Source: Clytia hemisphaerica (Eukaryota; Cnidaria; Hydrozoa; Leptothecata; Clytiidae). Taken from it: 64,000 nucleotides of DNA. How positions within the stretch are numbered: the stretch's first letter is position 1; each line of letters opens with the position of its first letter. A model generated the notes under the pieces. It did no database searches. It saw nothing but the letters and a program-made list of their open reading frames with translations, and was not told the origin of the DNA. Positions 44,272 to 56,037 of this stretch are shown piece by piece. The position numbers were made by a program, and so were the translations under genes. The stretch spans positions 1,095,780 through 1,159,779 of the forward strand of contig CACVBU010000615.1 of NCBI GenBank assembly GCA_902728285.1, given 5' to 3'.

Positions 44272-47200
44272 CGGCAAGTACAAAACGCCTACTACCTACT
44301 ACTTAATACTTACTACCTACTACTTACTACTTACTACCTACTCCGTTTGTATACTTTACAGACCAGAACTCTCCTTCGCCTTTTCGAAATCTCTACTACA
44401 TATTTTAAAATATTGGTTTTGTAATATCTGAATGCTAACACACAAGTCTTTGCTTTATATTTACTTGAAAAAAGTGTTATCTAAAAGAATATTTAGCATA
44501 TTTACGTAGTGAGTAAATATTCTCTTCGCCTCATATAAGTATAATGAAGTATAAAACAAAAGGCCATTATCTTGATTTTTTCTTTTTCCTAAACCTACTC
44601 TCTCTTTCTTATGATTCTCTTATTATAAGAACTTTCCTTTTTCCTAAACCTACTCCCTCTTATGACTCTTATTATAAGACGAGAGCAGCCACCGAGGGGT
44701 CTCTTCAAAATATCTGTTCTAAAGGCATGTTGTTCCAGCTGAAAATAGCGATCTGTTCTAAGAAAAACGGGAAAGTTGTCTACCTGGAAATTATTGATCT
44801 GTTCTTACATGAAAATCTGCCACCTGGAAATTTTCGACCAGTTCTAAGCAAAAATTATGGCCGATCTTTTCCCTTAAATATACGCTTCCCAATTTTGGTC
44901 CAGCTGGGAAAATTCTACCTGTTCTAAAACCTTGTCCCCACTGCCCGCTTTGGTCATCGATTTAATCTGTTCTATAAGTTTTCCAGCTTATCTGGTACCA
45001 AATGTGGAAATATGCTACGACACGCTTTGTTCTGAAGGTCGGGCATATCGGTCCGCTCCTTTAGAGCTTTAGCGTGGGCGGCCGCCAATACGCCATCGTA
45101 AACACTCGCTCTTTTCTGATCTGTTCAAAAGGTTTCCAGCTGGAAATTAGGGATCTGTTCTAAGGCAACTACTTTTTTATTTTCTGGTTTACGGGCTTTT
45201 TGAGGTAAAATTTTGGAGAGGAGGATGGAAAAAAAATAAAAATAAAATTGACCTTTTTATTTTTTTTTATTTTCTTTTTTAGAATCTAAAATCGGAGGAA
45301 ATAAAAAAATAAAATATACAAGTTTCTCTGCAACAACTCTCACACGTGCAGAAAAAAATTTCACTTGAAAAAAAAAATCTGATCTGTTCAAAACAGTACA
45401 AAGAACAATCGTTATAATAGCAATTTTATAGGAAAAAGAAAGAGACTTTTAAAAAAGAATACACGTTTTTTTTTTTATAAGAACGTCAAAATTTTTTGAA
45501 GCCTTCGGATGTTCTTAGTTTTTTGGATTTGAAGCCTAAAAATGTTCTTAAAATGTTCTTATTTTCAGCATTTTTTGAGCATTTTGATGTAATTTCTTAA
45601 GAAATTGCATGTTTTAAAGTCTCCAAAGCCTTAGTATGTTCTTAGAATGTTCTTAAATTTTTGGGCCTCGAAGCCTTATGTTCTTATATAGTTTGTTCTT
45701 ATAAAAAAAAAAACGTGTAGCAGAAATGGTTTATTATTTGTTCTCTACTTTCATTTTAACAATGGTTTTCAGTTAAACAATTTAATTAGCCTTTCATCTT
45801 TCATCTTTCATCTTTTTATACCTACTCTCAAATTTCAACAGTAAAATCAGAGAAAGGATTTTAAATAAAAGAGATTATAAAAAAAGAAAGAAATTAAAAT
45901 AAAAGGAAATGGGAAGAAAATCCATTTGGGAAATTCCATTAAAATAATGGGGAAGTTCCCTGGCATTGGGGGAAGGATCAAAAGTATCTTCACAGCTGTG
46001 TTATATCATTACGATATCTAAACCCTCTCTCTCATTCTCTTCTTTTCTGTTTAAAGAAAAGTCTTCTTTTCTGTTTAAAGTAAAGTTTTTTTATTTCTTT
46101 CCTCTTTTTTGCATGTCGGAGGAGAAAAAATAAATAAAGGTTTTTGAAATCTCTATTTTATTTTTATTTTATTTAAGCAAAAATAACATCGGCGGGCCCG
46201 TAAACCAATAAATAAAAAAGTTTTTGCCTAACATATTAAAAATATTTCCAGCTGGCAAGTAAGAACACATATTTTCAAGAAAACTAATTTCTATTATCTG
46301 TTCTAGGATTGAAATATTTCCATCTGGCAAATAAGAACAGATATTTTACAGGAAATCCGATTTTATGATCTGTTCTATTTTTTTCTCAGAAAATAGTATC
46401 AGTTCTATTGGCTTTAGCTTTGTTTGGCTGGATAAACAAGATCTTTTCTAGTAACGAATAATAATAGTTTGATCTGTTCTGAGTAGAAAATTGGTACCCT
46501 GGAAATTGGGGTATCAGTTCTAAAAATCGAAAATCCTTCCAGCTGGCAAATAAGAACAGGTATTTACAAATTTTTCGTCGGTGGCTATGCTTGTGATAGG
46601 AATACACGTAAATATTTAAAAGAGGCTCTATAATATAAATAGGGGGTCAATCTCTATCCTATTGTATGATCTGCATGATATCAAATGGTGCCAAAATATT
46701 TCTTGGAATTGGTTTGTTAAGCTTTATATTCAATAACTGTGTCAATATTTCTATCAAAAATTTCATTTAGTCAAATTGACACCTCTAAAACATCTCTTTG
46801 TCTGTAGTATTTTCCTACTTAAAATTTCGACCTTGCGATACTGAAAGCATCTTATTGAGCACAATAAGAATTTTTGCTACATAAAATGAAGTCTACAAAG
46901 GTCATATTTAACGACCCTGTCAATAGTTTGGTTCAAAAGGGTTATTTTGTCAATAAATGTCCAAGACATGTCAAAGGATTTTCAGCAAGTACCCAGTGAA
47001 ACATAGGGCTCTACTTACTTAAAGTATTTCAACTTTTTAGATTGATTGATTCTTATAAAAAAAAACAGACATGAATAAATAAGTTATTGTGCGAAGGAAA
47101 TATTTTTCTCACGAAGAAGTGCGTCTGTAAACTTTATAGAAAAAGCGCGGGAAAAAGTCATCAACAAAATAAAAGAGAGAAAATATTTTGAAGTCTCCAA

Positions 47201-47377
47201 AGTACGATAAAAGAAGAAGTTTTAGCTTTTTTACCACCAAAGTTTCAGATTTTGGTAATTTTAACATGCTGGATATTTTAAAGGTAATTTCGAGCCGTTT
47301 TGACCTATTTTACAGTAGGTAGTAAGTAGTAGGTAGTAAGTAATAAGTAGTAGGTAGTAGGCGTTTTGTACTTGCCG
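44272..47377. mobile_element. 3.1 kb element with 10 bp target duplication and many CTGTTCTA motifs
   Basis: Inverted ends of about 75 bp start CGGCAAGTACAAAACGCCTA and continue as CTACTACCTACTACTTA-type repeats. Both sides are flanked by TCGATTAAAT (44262-44271 and 47378-47387). Both inner arms carry many copies of 'GATCTGTTCTAA' and 'CCAGCTGGxAA'. No transposase frame is present. A TACACGT MITE is nested at 45460-45719. Confidence 0.85.
45460..45719. mobile_element. MITE, TACACGT family, nested
   Basis: TACACGTTTTTTTTTTTATA and TATAAAAAAAAAAACGTGTA form the ends; the interior is 'GTTCTTA' and 'GAAGCCTT' repeats. Confidence 0.75.
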
Positions 47378-47789
47378 TCGATTAAATATTTCCATAAAAA
47401 TTGGAATCGAAACTTATCTCATAAAATGCTTTTTTCAACATTCTGGAGGTGCTTGGTGCTCAAAGTTAGAGGTATCATATGTAGAGCCAAGCAATACATG
47501 AAAAGTCATTTGCTATCCCATTTGCCATGAGATATATGAGTCAAGAAATCAAACAAAAACCAACAAATCAAACAACCAACAAGTCTCTTCACATTTCATG
47601 TCACATCGAATCGTGTTTATATGCTGATATGGGGTAACCAGAAAGTCAATCCACAAGAACAGCCATCTTCCTTTATTATGGAGTGTTCCAAAACTATTGG
47701 TAGGTTGTTTAGAAGTAAAGAAACCCACACAGTTTGATTTATTTTAAAGATTTAACTTGAAAACGGGAAATATTTAATAATAATGAAAA

Positions 47790-48350
47790 CAATAATTACT
47801 GATCTATGCTTGTAAATAGTGATTCTTATAGATAAAAAATTTTATTTTTTCAACCAAAACATTTTTTTTATGAAGATCTGGTTTTACCTTGCGATTTACC
47901 TTATGATAGTACCCTTCTTTCATGCAAAAAAAGAGAAAAATATAATGATCCAAAAAAAAAACCAAAAAAACCCTATTTCTTGCCATTTTTTGGCTGAAAT
48001 TTATTCAAAAAATGTTTGTTTTTTTTTCAAAATTCGGGCTCCTTTACATTTTGGTCACCACCATTTTCCACCTTTGTACCAAAAATCAAAAGATTCCTAT
48101 GATCCCAGGCCATTTTTCATGCCCTTTAAGCGTCCGGTTATCGAACGCTGCCTCTCCTGAAATTAATCAAAACATTGGTAGAAACAGCCTTTTCAGTGGA
48201 AAAAGATTAGAAAAAATGCCCTTTTAGGCTACCAACGGACGCTGCCCTGCCTTTCTAAAGTATACCCTGGATCCTGAGAAAAGTTGGTAACAAACGAACA
48301 GACGAACACAGGTTAATTTATAGGACCTCCAGGTTACAAGTAGGTCCAAA
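47790..48350. mobile_element. GGACCTACC-family repeat, truncated copy
   Basis: Shares 'AATAGTGATTCTTATAGATA', 'TCGGGCTCC.T.ACATTTTGG', a short GACGAAC stretch and the AGTAGGTCCA end with the copies at 21498 and 30924. Confidence 0.55.
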
Positions 48351-48789
48351 AATCTTTGTTGATAGTCATAGTCATAGTGTAACAGGGTTTACAGCTCAGA
48401 AAAAGATGAAATATTAACAGTTTCAGAAAACAGAAATAGTACTTAAGAGTCAGATGGTGTAAATCTCAGCAAATAAGACCCTACTTTATGGCTTATCACC
48501 TTTTTAAAAATATTTCTTTAAAATTCCAAAAAGGATGCATATCATAAAAAACATAAGATCAAACTTGTATACTACCGGACAAGGTGTATAATATACAAAC
48601 CATTAAAGAAATCTAAATGATGGCAAGAAAGCTATTTCTTTTATCTAAATCAACCCTAACAATAATATCATTTCCTTGTTTTTGCATGTTTTAAAATGGT
48701 AAATTCGTAGGAAACTGGGAAAAATTGTGATTTTGTTACTTTATTACCAATAAATGACAATACTGTTTAAGCTATTCCCATGAAATGCT

Positions 48790-48915
48790 TTAGTATGATG
48801 GTGCAGCTAATTCAAGAGAAGACGCAATGGACTAGCCCCGGCTTGAACCATCAAAGTAAGCTTAGCAGCGATTTGAAACTCAGCACGCTAACCACTAGGC
48901 TACCGAGCTGCTGAA
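48790..48915 (-). mobile_element. tRNA-derived SINE head
   Basis: The reverse strand reads GTAGCCTAGTGGTTAGCGTG (box A type) and, about 50 bp further on, GGTTCAAGCC (box B type). Spacing is wider than in a real tRNA. Confidence 0.5.
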
Positions 48916-49489
48916 AATTTCCGTAATTTGAGCAAATTTGACATGTATAGTATATAATGGGTAACCAGACTTCACGAGCTAGGCTAACTGTTATGACCCT
49001 AAATCCTCCAAATGAGCACCACCCATGCATACATCCTTCAGGGTTCCAGCTAAAGCTCCCGAGCAGTACAAATTGGAGAGGAAGAGACTTGAGAAAAAAT
49101 TAATATTCTCATTTTGTAACCCAGATAACATTTTTTTGGCATTCATTTGTTATATTTTTCTCTCTAGATGTGCAACAAAGATCGAAAAAGATTTAAATAC
49201 AGAAAACTTGACAACCCACACCTGAAAAATGTCACCCCCACCTACATAGGGTTACCCCCACCTACATAGGGTTACCCCCATCTGAAATTTCTCATCAACC
49301 CAACCCCCACCTATTTTTAAAAATATGAAAATCCTCAATCCCCCCTGAATCCTGGGGGATGCCCACTATGGCAATACTTGCGTCTTCTTGGGACTTAGTT
49401 GCTTCTATACTTTCCTTCTGATGCAACCAAATTCAGAAGTTTGATCTTTTATTGTTTTAATGATGTCTCTTCTTAAGATACTTTGTTGG

Positions 49490-49962
49490 CTAGTAACATG
49501 AAAACCAGAATATGATTTTTCAATGAGAATCAAAACTATAAAGTGCACTTACAAACATCAATATGTCAGATCTAACAAAATTAATAATGGCACTGTCATC
49601 ATTGACAATAAAACAAAGGATTTTCTGTCAAGAGCCTTGTAAACATTCCAACAACTTCCATTGAAATTATCTGTCACAGCTAAGTCTACCATTTTAGCGC
49701 AGCTCGAAGCAAGATTGAGCTGAGAACGCACACGCAGAACACCTGTGAGCTCCCGCACGGGTGAAAACTGTCAATCTGTCAATCATATTCTCAAGCGAAG
49801 AGTATGCGAAGCAATTCTAACTTTACGATAGTGTCGCGGACCATCAGTGGATAGTATTCAATTATCTTTATCCCTTTATTTTCATTCCTAGAAATTCAAA
49901 AAATAAAAAAGTTGTATTTTTTACTGCTCTATTCACATACTGAATTTGAAAGATCTTCTAGG
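49490..49962 (-). repeat. Inverted duplicate of 57255-57738 with a degenerate ORF
   Basis: The reverse complement matches 57255-57738 over about 470 bp. The 44-residue frame it shares ([20 protein letters not shown]) is broken before the shared GTAAGT by an inserted ATAT. Confidence 0.75.
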
Positions 49963-51420
49963 TGGCGTTTTTTTGCAAACTTCAAAAAACTGATTTTTGT
50001 CCTGCTTTTGAAGGACTTTTTAGCTTAAGTGCTTGCGTGCAGCATAGGGTACCGTCAACTGCTCTAACTTGGCATGGGACTATCTGACAAAACATGGGAC
50101 TACAATTCGTCCACCATTTCACCGAACCTCCAAAGTCATTTGATTTGAGTCAATGAACGGCATATTAAAAAATACACAATTTCCCTTTCGCACCAAGTAG
50201 GCTTTTAAAATCGAAATATGGAAAAAATCCGTAGTGGAACACAATGGAGCATTTGAAATCACTCGTGCTGCAAGTTATAGAAAGGTTGTAAACTGTTTTT
50301 CTTTGCTTAATGGTCAGAGAGGAATTATTCTTTTTCAATCAGTGATTCAAGCTTTCATATTATTCCTGTCTCTAAAAAAGGGTGTCGGAATTAGACGAGG
50401 GATGTCGATATTAGACCAAGTTAGGATACACACTCTACTATTGTACTATGTACTGTACTATTTTTGAACTTTTTTAAACTTTTATGAATTTTAATCTAAT
50501 GAATCTAATTTAAAATTGTATAAATTACCTACCTACCTATCTATTCTAATTTTTTATATCTTTATCTTAGCTATTAAACTTTTTCATTTTTGTATTTTTA
50601 TGTTACAGTAGTAGAATTTGCGAGATTAGGCATTTTATGTCTTATGCAAATATAAAACTAGAACTAGAACACTCGTTATTTGTTAATCCCATCGAGCGAT
50701 AGGCGATAAGGTGGCGGGCGTTCTCTAATTCTCCAATCGGTGTCTGGTCATTTTGAATAAAAACAAAAAAGTTAAAAAGGGCGGTGCACTATCAGTGAAA
50801 GTTAGGCCTGGGTCACCAATAAGTTGTGTTCACGTCCTCCGACCGACTCACTTTTCATCTTAAAAATCTGACTCTTTTCTAGTCGGAAAGTCGGAAAATT
50901 TGTCGGATTTTTTAGCAATATTATTCAAAGTATTTCGTAGATTCAGCGTAGTCAGCGTTTTGATCATTGCGTGATTTTAGGATTTTTTCCGCAATAGTTC
51001 AAAGTGTGTTAAAAGCGCTACGCAACTACTTTTTGCGAGGTTGCGATATGCAAAATAATCAAATTTCGGCTTGCACGCTTGATGATTCTTGTCGCCTGAA
51101 TAAACATATGCTCAGATTGCATCGCATCCCATGTTTGGACCAATCGTCCCAAGTTAGAGCAGTTGATAGGTACAAAGTCCAAATATATGTGTTTCCCGTA
51201 AAACTTTTATTTGCATGAAGAACCATGGTCTATACTGCCAAGATAGAGATGGAAAAGCGGAAACGTCTATTATGTCTCTTCTTGTTGATACAAAGTTAGG
51301 AAACTTCTTTAATGCAAGCTTACTACAAATCCTCGTTATAAAGTCAATCATTCCACAATTTTCTTATCATGTTCCAAAAGAACTACCGTGAGATTGGGTA
51401 ACTTGCATCAGTGGAGAGGC

Positions 51421-51583
51421 TAACATGCATAGCCCTCAAATGATGAATGACCTGTCTTGGTCATTAAAATACAACTACGCAGCTCCGCTCGCAGCTCTAC
51501 TCTACCATTTTTGTTTTGATTTAATAACTTTGTATTTTAATGACCAGCCAGGTCTTTCATTTGAGGGCTATGCATGTTTTAGA
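51421..51583. mobile_element. Hairpin MITE, ACATGCATAGCCCTCAAATG ends
   Basis: ACATGCATAGCCCTCAAATG mirrored by CATTTGAGGGCTATGCATGT, extended by GACCTG...TGGTCATTAAAATACAA pairing. 163 bp. Confidence 0.75.
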
Positions 51584-51592
51584 GCCTCCACT

Positions 51593-53269
51593 CCAGACGT
51601 AATTAATCGAACAGTTCGATTACCGAACTAATCGAACTTTGTCGAACTTAATCGAACGACAAAAGTTCGATTAAATTCTTTAATCAAACTTTTTAAAAGT
51701 CGCTAAAATTGTGAGTATTCGATTAAGTTCGACAAAACATATTAAGTTCGACAAAGTTCGACAACGAGAAATGTTCGACAAATTCGACAAAAAACTCAGT
51801 TCAAAAAAGTTCGACAACAAAAAATGACCTCCTTTGGGTGCTACCGTGGACGGCCCCTGGGGGTCCGATTGGTGCCCACTGGTCAGGGAAATGTGAGGGT
51901 ACACGTCTGCACCGTTGGGGGTCCTTCAAAGTTCCTCAAAGTGTTGTAAAAAGCCGGCAAAAATTGCGGAAAATGATCTCTTTTGGGTACCAGCCCCGGT
52001 GGGACCAATCGAGGCCTCTACAGGCCCCCACAGCCTACCACAGCCCTTCGGACCGCTTCGGATACCATCTGCCTTGCTTTCCCTCAAAGCCAGCACCCTC
52101 CATCAGTCATCCGAAGCCTTTAAAAGGCTTGGAAAGGCAGAAAAGCTTGAAAATTGGTCAAAATTGGAAAAAAAATGACCTCCTTTGGGTACCATCGCGG
52201 ACGGCCCCTGGGGGCGTCGGCCGGTGTGCCGGGAGGTCTAATCGGTGCTCACTGGTCAGGGGGGATGTGAGAGTACACGCTTGCACCGTTGAAGGTCCTT
52301 CAAAGGTCCTCAAAGTGCCATCAAAAGCTGGCAAAAATTGCCAAAAATGCCCTCCTCAATTGAGGCTGCTACACCCCTTTCTCACCAGGAAAAATCGCCG
52401 GTGAGACCAATTGAGGCCTCTACAGCCCTCCACAGCCCCCCATAGCCCTTCGGACCCCTTCGGATACCCTCTGCCTTGCTCTCCCTCAAAGCCAGCACCC
52501 TCCATCAGTGCTCCGAAGCCTTTAAAAGGCTTGGAAAGGCTTGAAAATTGGTCAAAATTGGAAAATATGACCTCCTTTGGGTACCACCGTGGACGGCCCC
52601 TGGAGGTCCCGGCCGGGGTTCCAGGGAGTTTGATTGGTGCTCACTGGTCAGGGGGGATGTAATGGTACCCGCTTGCACCGGTGGGGGTCCTTTAAAGTTC
52701 CTCAAAGCGTCGTCAAAAGCCGGCAAAAATTGGAAAATTGGTCAAAATTGGGAAAAATGACCTCATTTGGGTACCACCGTGGACGGACCCTGGGGGTCCC
52801 AGCCGGGGTTCCAGGGAGTTTGATCGGTGCCCACTGGTCAGGGGGATGTAAGGGTACACGCCTGCACCAGCGGGGGTGCTTCAAAGTTCTTCAAAGTGTC
52901 GTCAAAGGCCGGCAAAAAGTGCGATTGGATTACGCGCAAGTGGAGAGGCCTTCAGTTGCTCGGGTTTTCTCAAATTTTTATTCGATTAAACTTGACAAAG
53001 TTTGATTAAGTTCGATTAGTTCGATTAAGTTCGATAAATGTAATCGAACTAATCGAACTGTCGAGGTCTCTTTAAAAAAAGTTCGATTAAGTTCGATTTC
53101 AGTAATCGAGCGAACTTAATCGAACTTTGTATTTTGAGAAATTTGTGAGTATTCGATTAAAGGTAGACAACCGAACTTAGTCGAACATTAATCGGCCAAC
53201 AAGGTTCGATTAAGTTCGACAAAGTTCGATTAAAAATACCGTTCGATTGGTTCGATTAATTACGTCTGG
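51593..53269. mobile_element. 1.68 kb element, CCAGACGTAATTAATCGAAC ends, TTCGA arrays and GC-rich core
   Basis: Inverted ends CCAGACGTAATTAATCGAAC, 6 bp target duplication TCCACT (51587-51592 and 53270-53275). Both arms are arrays of 'AATCGAACT/AGTTCGATT' units. The core (about 51822-52915) is a GC-rich irregular tandem repeat with 'ATGACCTCCTTTGGGTACCA', 'GCCCCTGGGGGTCC' and 'CACTGGTCAGGGGG'. No transposase. Confidence 0.85.
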
Positions 53270-53321
53270 TCCACTACTGTGCACTGAGTCAAGTACCCGA
53301 TCTCACGGTATATCTTCTAAA

Positions 53322-54511
53322 CCAGGCGTAGTTAATCGATATAATCGATGATCTTGAGTAATCGATAAATAATTGATAAGTAATCGATGGATTAGATATC
53401 GATTAACCGATAGAATCGATAGGTAATCGATACTCAAGATTTTTTCAAAGCTCGATTATTTATCGATCAATTTTGTCATCGATTGTTTATCGATTATAGA
53501 TCGATTATACTTCGATTAAATTAAGTAACGATTAAAAATTGATCGGCTATCGATCACAGCTTTTGATCGATTATATATCGATCAAAAATTGATTAATCAT
53601 CGATCAAATAGTTAATCGATCAACTATCGATTCGATTCGTGATCGATTATTTATCAGATTTTAGGGAGTGGTACTTTAATTGGATTAACTTTCGCCTTCC
53701 CGAGATTAAATTTCTCGATTTCTCGAATTTTCGCCATTTTCGCGAAATTAAAAGCAACATTTTTCGCTGATCTCGATTGGGATGTACTTTTGAATTGAAT
53801 CCAATCCCCTGGTAGCATAGGCCTAGAAAAGCTACTACACTCATTTTTTTATAAGCATACAGTAAATTTCGGCTGAAGCATTCTCAAACCCTCTGAAAGG
53901 CTGAACAAAAAAAAGTTTAAAAAAAACAAAGTTACCGTTTTATTTAGAGAAGGGGCGTTATTGAATGGTTTGCCTTTTTGGAGGAGCATTATTAATTAGA
54001 AAGCGGGCGTTTATTCAAAATAATACGATCGGTATGAGATTTGGCGAATTCCAGAAATTTTCTTTACTTCATTAAATACCTTATCTTGGCCCTTTTTACG
54101 CCGGACCTTATTAGCGTTAGTTTTGGGCTTGTTGGTGGAATAAGGGCCGGCGTAAAAAGGGCCGGTAATGTAGTCAATAGTCGGTCACAATCAATATATA
54201 ATCGATAACGATACGTGATCGAAGATAAGTAAATAATTGATAAGTAATCAATGCATGAACGATAAGTAATCGATGATTGTTAACAATCGATACATGATTG
54301 ATAAGTAATCGATAGGTTGTATGTAGTCGATATGTGATCGATAAGTAATCAATAGCTTGGAAATAATCGATCACTGATCGATACTCAAGATTTTTTGAAG
54401 GTCTGATTACCTATCGATTCTATCGGTTAATCGATATCTAATCCATCGATTACTTATCGATTATTTATCGATTACTCAAGATTATCAATTATATCGATTA
54501 ACTACGCCTGG
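53322..54511. mobile_element. 1.19 kb element, CCAGGCGTAGTTAATCGAT ends, ATCGAT arrays
   Basis: Inverted ends CCAGGCGTAGTTAATCGATA of about 130 bp, 6 bp target duplication TCTAAA (53316-53321 and 54512-54517). Arms consist of dozens of 'AATCGATAAGT' units. A hairpin near 54088-54170 (CCCTTTTTACGCCGG mirrored by CCGGCGTAAAAAGGG) sits inside. Ends match the neighbour at 51593 at 17 of the first 19 bases. Confidence 0.85.
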
Positions 54512-54654
54512 TCTAAACTTCTTTCATGTTAGACTTTGATCACTTAATTTTCGCAACCCCCATTAGAAAACAATTGAAACAGAGTTAAGAACTTACCACA
54601 AATCGATTAGAATTCAGTAGAATTTCAGGATTGAAGACAAAAAATACGAAGAGG

Positions 54655-55672
54655 CAGTCGACTTCCTCTCAGTTTTTCTCGGAAAAGGATAATTACAAGG
54701 TCTCAAAAGAAGGTTGTCTATTGCTCATTCCGACATTTTAAATTTTCCGGGGGTTTTGTTGTTTGGAATTGATTAACTAACAGTTAGGTAGGGTCAGGGT
54801 TGCTAGTAACGGCTTGTCACTGTGCCGGGTGCATACCACTGACCTTTATATAACCCTGGACCAAACAATATCTGCCATCTTTGATTGGAGTTTTTTTAGA
54901 ATTGGTACCCAAGGAGAAGTAGTCTAGCAAGCTAGACGACTAATTCAGACATAGTAGAAATAAAGCAAAAAGTAATGAAGGGAACAATTTTAGTCGTCTA
55001 GAAACCTTTGTGCACAAACTCCAAATCAAAGAAAAATGTCAATATTTAAATTATAATTTTTTCCCGCTCAAAAAAAATATTGAAAATAAAAATGTGTGTG
55101 GATTTGTGTGTTAAAAGTTTTTCATTTTGAGTTGATTTTGTTTTGGGAGTTTGTTGTTGCTTGATAAATTGTTTTCTCGCTACGCAAGTTTCTGCGTAGC
55201 TAGCCGGGGTATCTATAAGGCTGGAACACCGGATTCTTCCAGTCGTTTATACAAACTAAATCCCGTATTAGTATTAGTATTATTAGTATTACACGCATAT
55301 AAACGACTCCAGTCTAAAGGAGAAGCCATTGCAATGTTAAAAATTAACGTCTAACGCCGCTACATCATCAAAAGAATTTGAGGAAAAGTAGCCCTAGCGC
55401 TCTCGATGCATTTACACCGCTATCGAGTAGTGCCGACATTAGGGTACCAATTTTCAAAAAACTCCGATCAAAGATTTTGCTTGGCTGGGATTGAGAAGCT
55501 TTGTCCAGGGTTATATAAAGGTCAGTGGTGCATACTCGGCGCCTTGGGCCCCGCAGGGTTGCTAGTAACGGCTCGAATTTCAGTCAGGTTATAAGTCGAT
55601 GTCGGAATGAGCAGTAGACAACCTTCTTTTGAGACCTTGTAATTATCCTCTCCCGTTTTTCTCAGTTTCTGA
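54655..55672. mobile_element. 1 kb foldback element upstream of the Rag gene
   Basis: Left arm (about 54655-54915) and right arm (about 55420-55672) are inverted copies: GGATAATTACAAGGTCTCAA, TATAACCCTGGA and GTTGCTAGTAACGGCT recur in both. The middle has an AT-rich stretch and a 'TATTAGTATTAG' repeat. It ends about 360 bp before the Rag start codon. Confidence 0.7.
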
Positions 55673-56031
55673 CTTGCTTGGATTCCGCTTTTGCTGCTCT
55701 ATTTTGGCACAGAGAGCGTTCTGAAAATCTAGAATAAAGGTAAAGAAAAAAGCCACAGCGGCCGTGAAATAAAGGGAAAATCGTGAGGCTGTCTTAACTT
55801 AGGTAAGGGTGAAGTCTATTTCGTATCAGGCTGAGTTCTTAAAATTTCTCCCGGGTTTCAAACTAAACCAATGACGTTCATTGTTTTGAGCGGCTAGAAT
55901 AATTTTTCCTCTATGAGCTAGTCTAATATTAAAATCATATGACCGAATGCCGACCTGCCACAATTTTCCTGAATTTTTGTTATCTGGTTGTTCTTTTGAC
56001 AGAGTTTTGCATTTTCAAGCACAATTAAATC

Positions 56032-56037
56032 ATGGCT
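56032..56037 (+). CDS. Rag C/D exon 1 (start codon plus one codon)
   Basis: ATG GCT followed directly by a GTAAGT donor. Only two codons are in this exon. Vertebrate Rag genes also have a short, variable N-terminus before SFPKDFGY. The start is inferred from phase and donor quality, since the next exon has no upstream ATG in frame. Confidence 0.6.

Larger units (their letters stand above)
51384..53310. mobile_element. Host element with TACCGTGAGAT ends, filled by later insertions
   Basis: TACCGTGAGATTGGGTAACT at the left and AAGTACCCGATCTCACGGTA at the right are inverted repeats of about 30 bp with TA termini. Between them lie a hairpin MITE (51421-51583) and the CCAGACGT element (51593-53269), leaving little original sequence. 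Confidence 0.6.

Noticed and set aside
44544..44927. A 127-codon frame inside the 3.1 kb element
   Set aside because: It spans the CTGTTCTA/CAGCTGG repeat field and has no recognisable transposase features.
51838..53009. Overlapping open frames of 60-188 codons in several phases
   Set aside because: They fall in the GC-rich tandem core of the 51593-53269 element, where low stop-codon density opens all frames; no domain or splice pattern supports coding.
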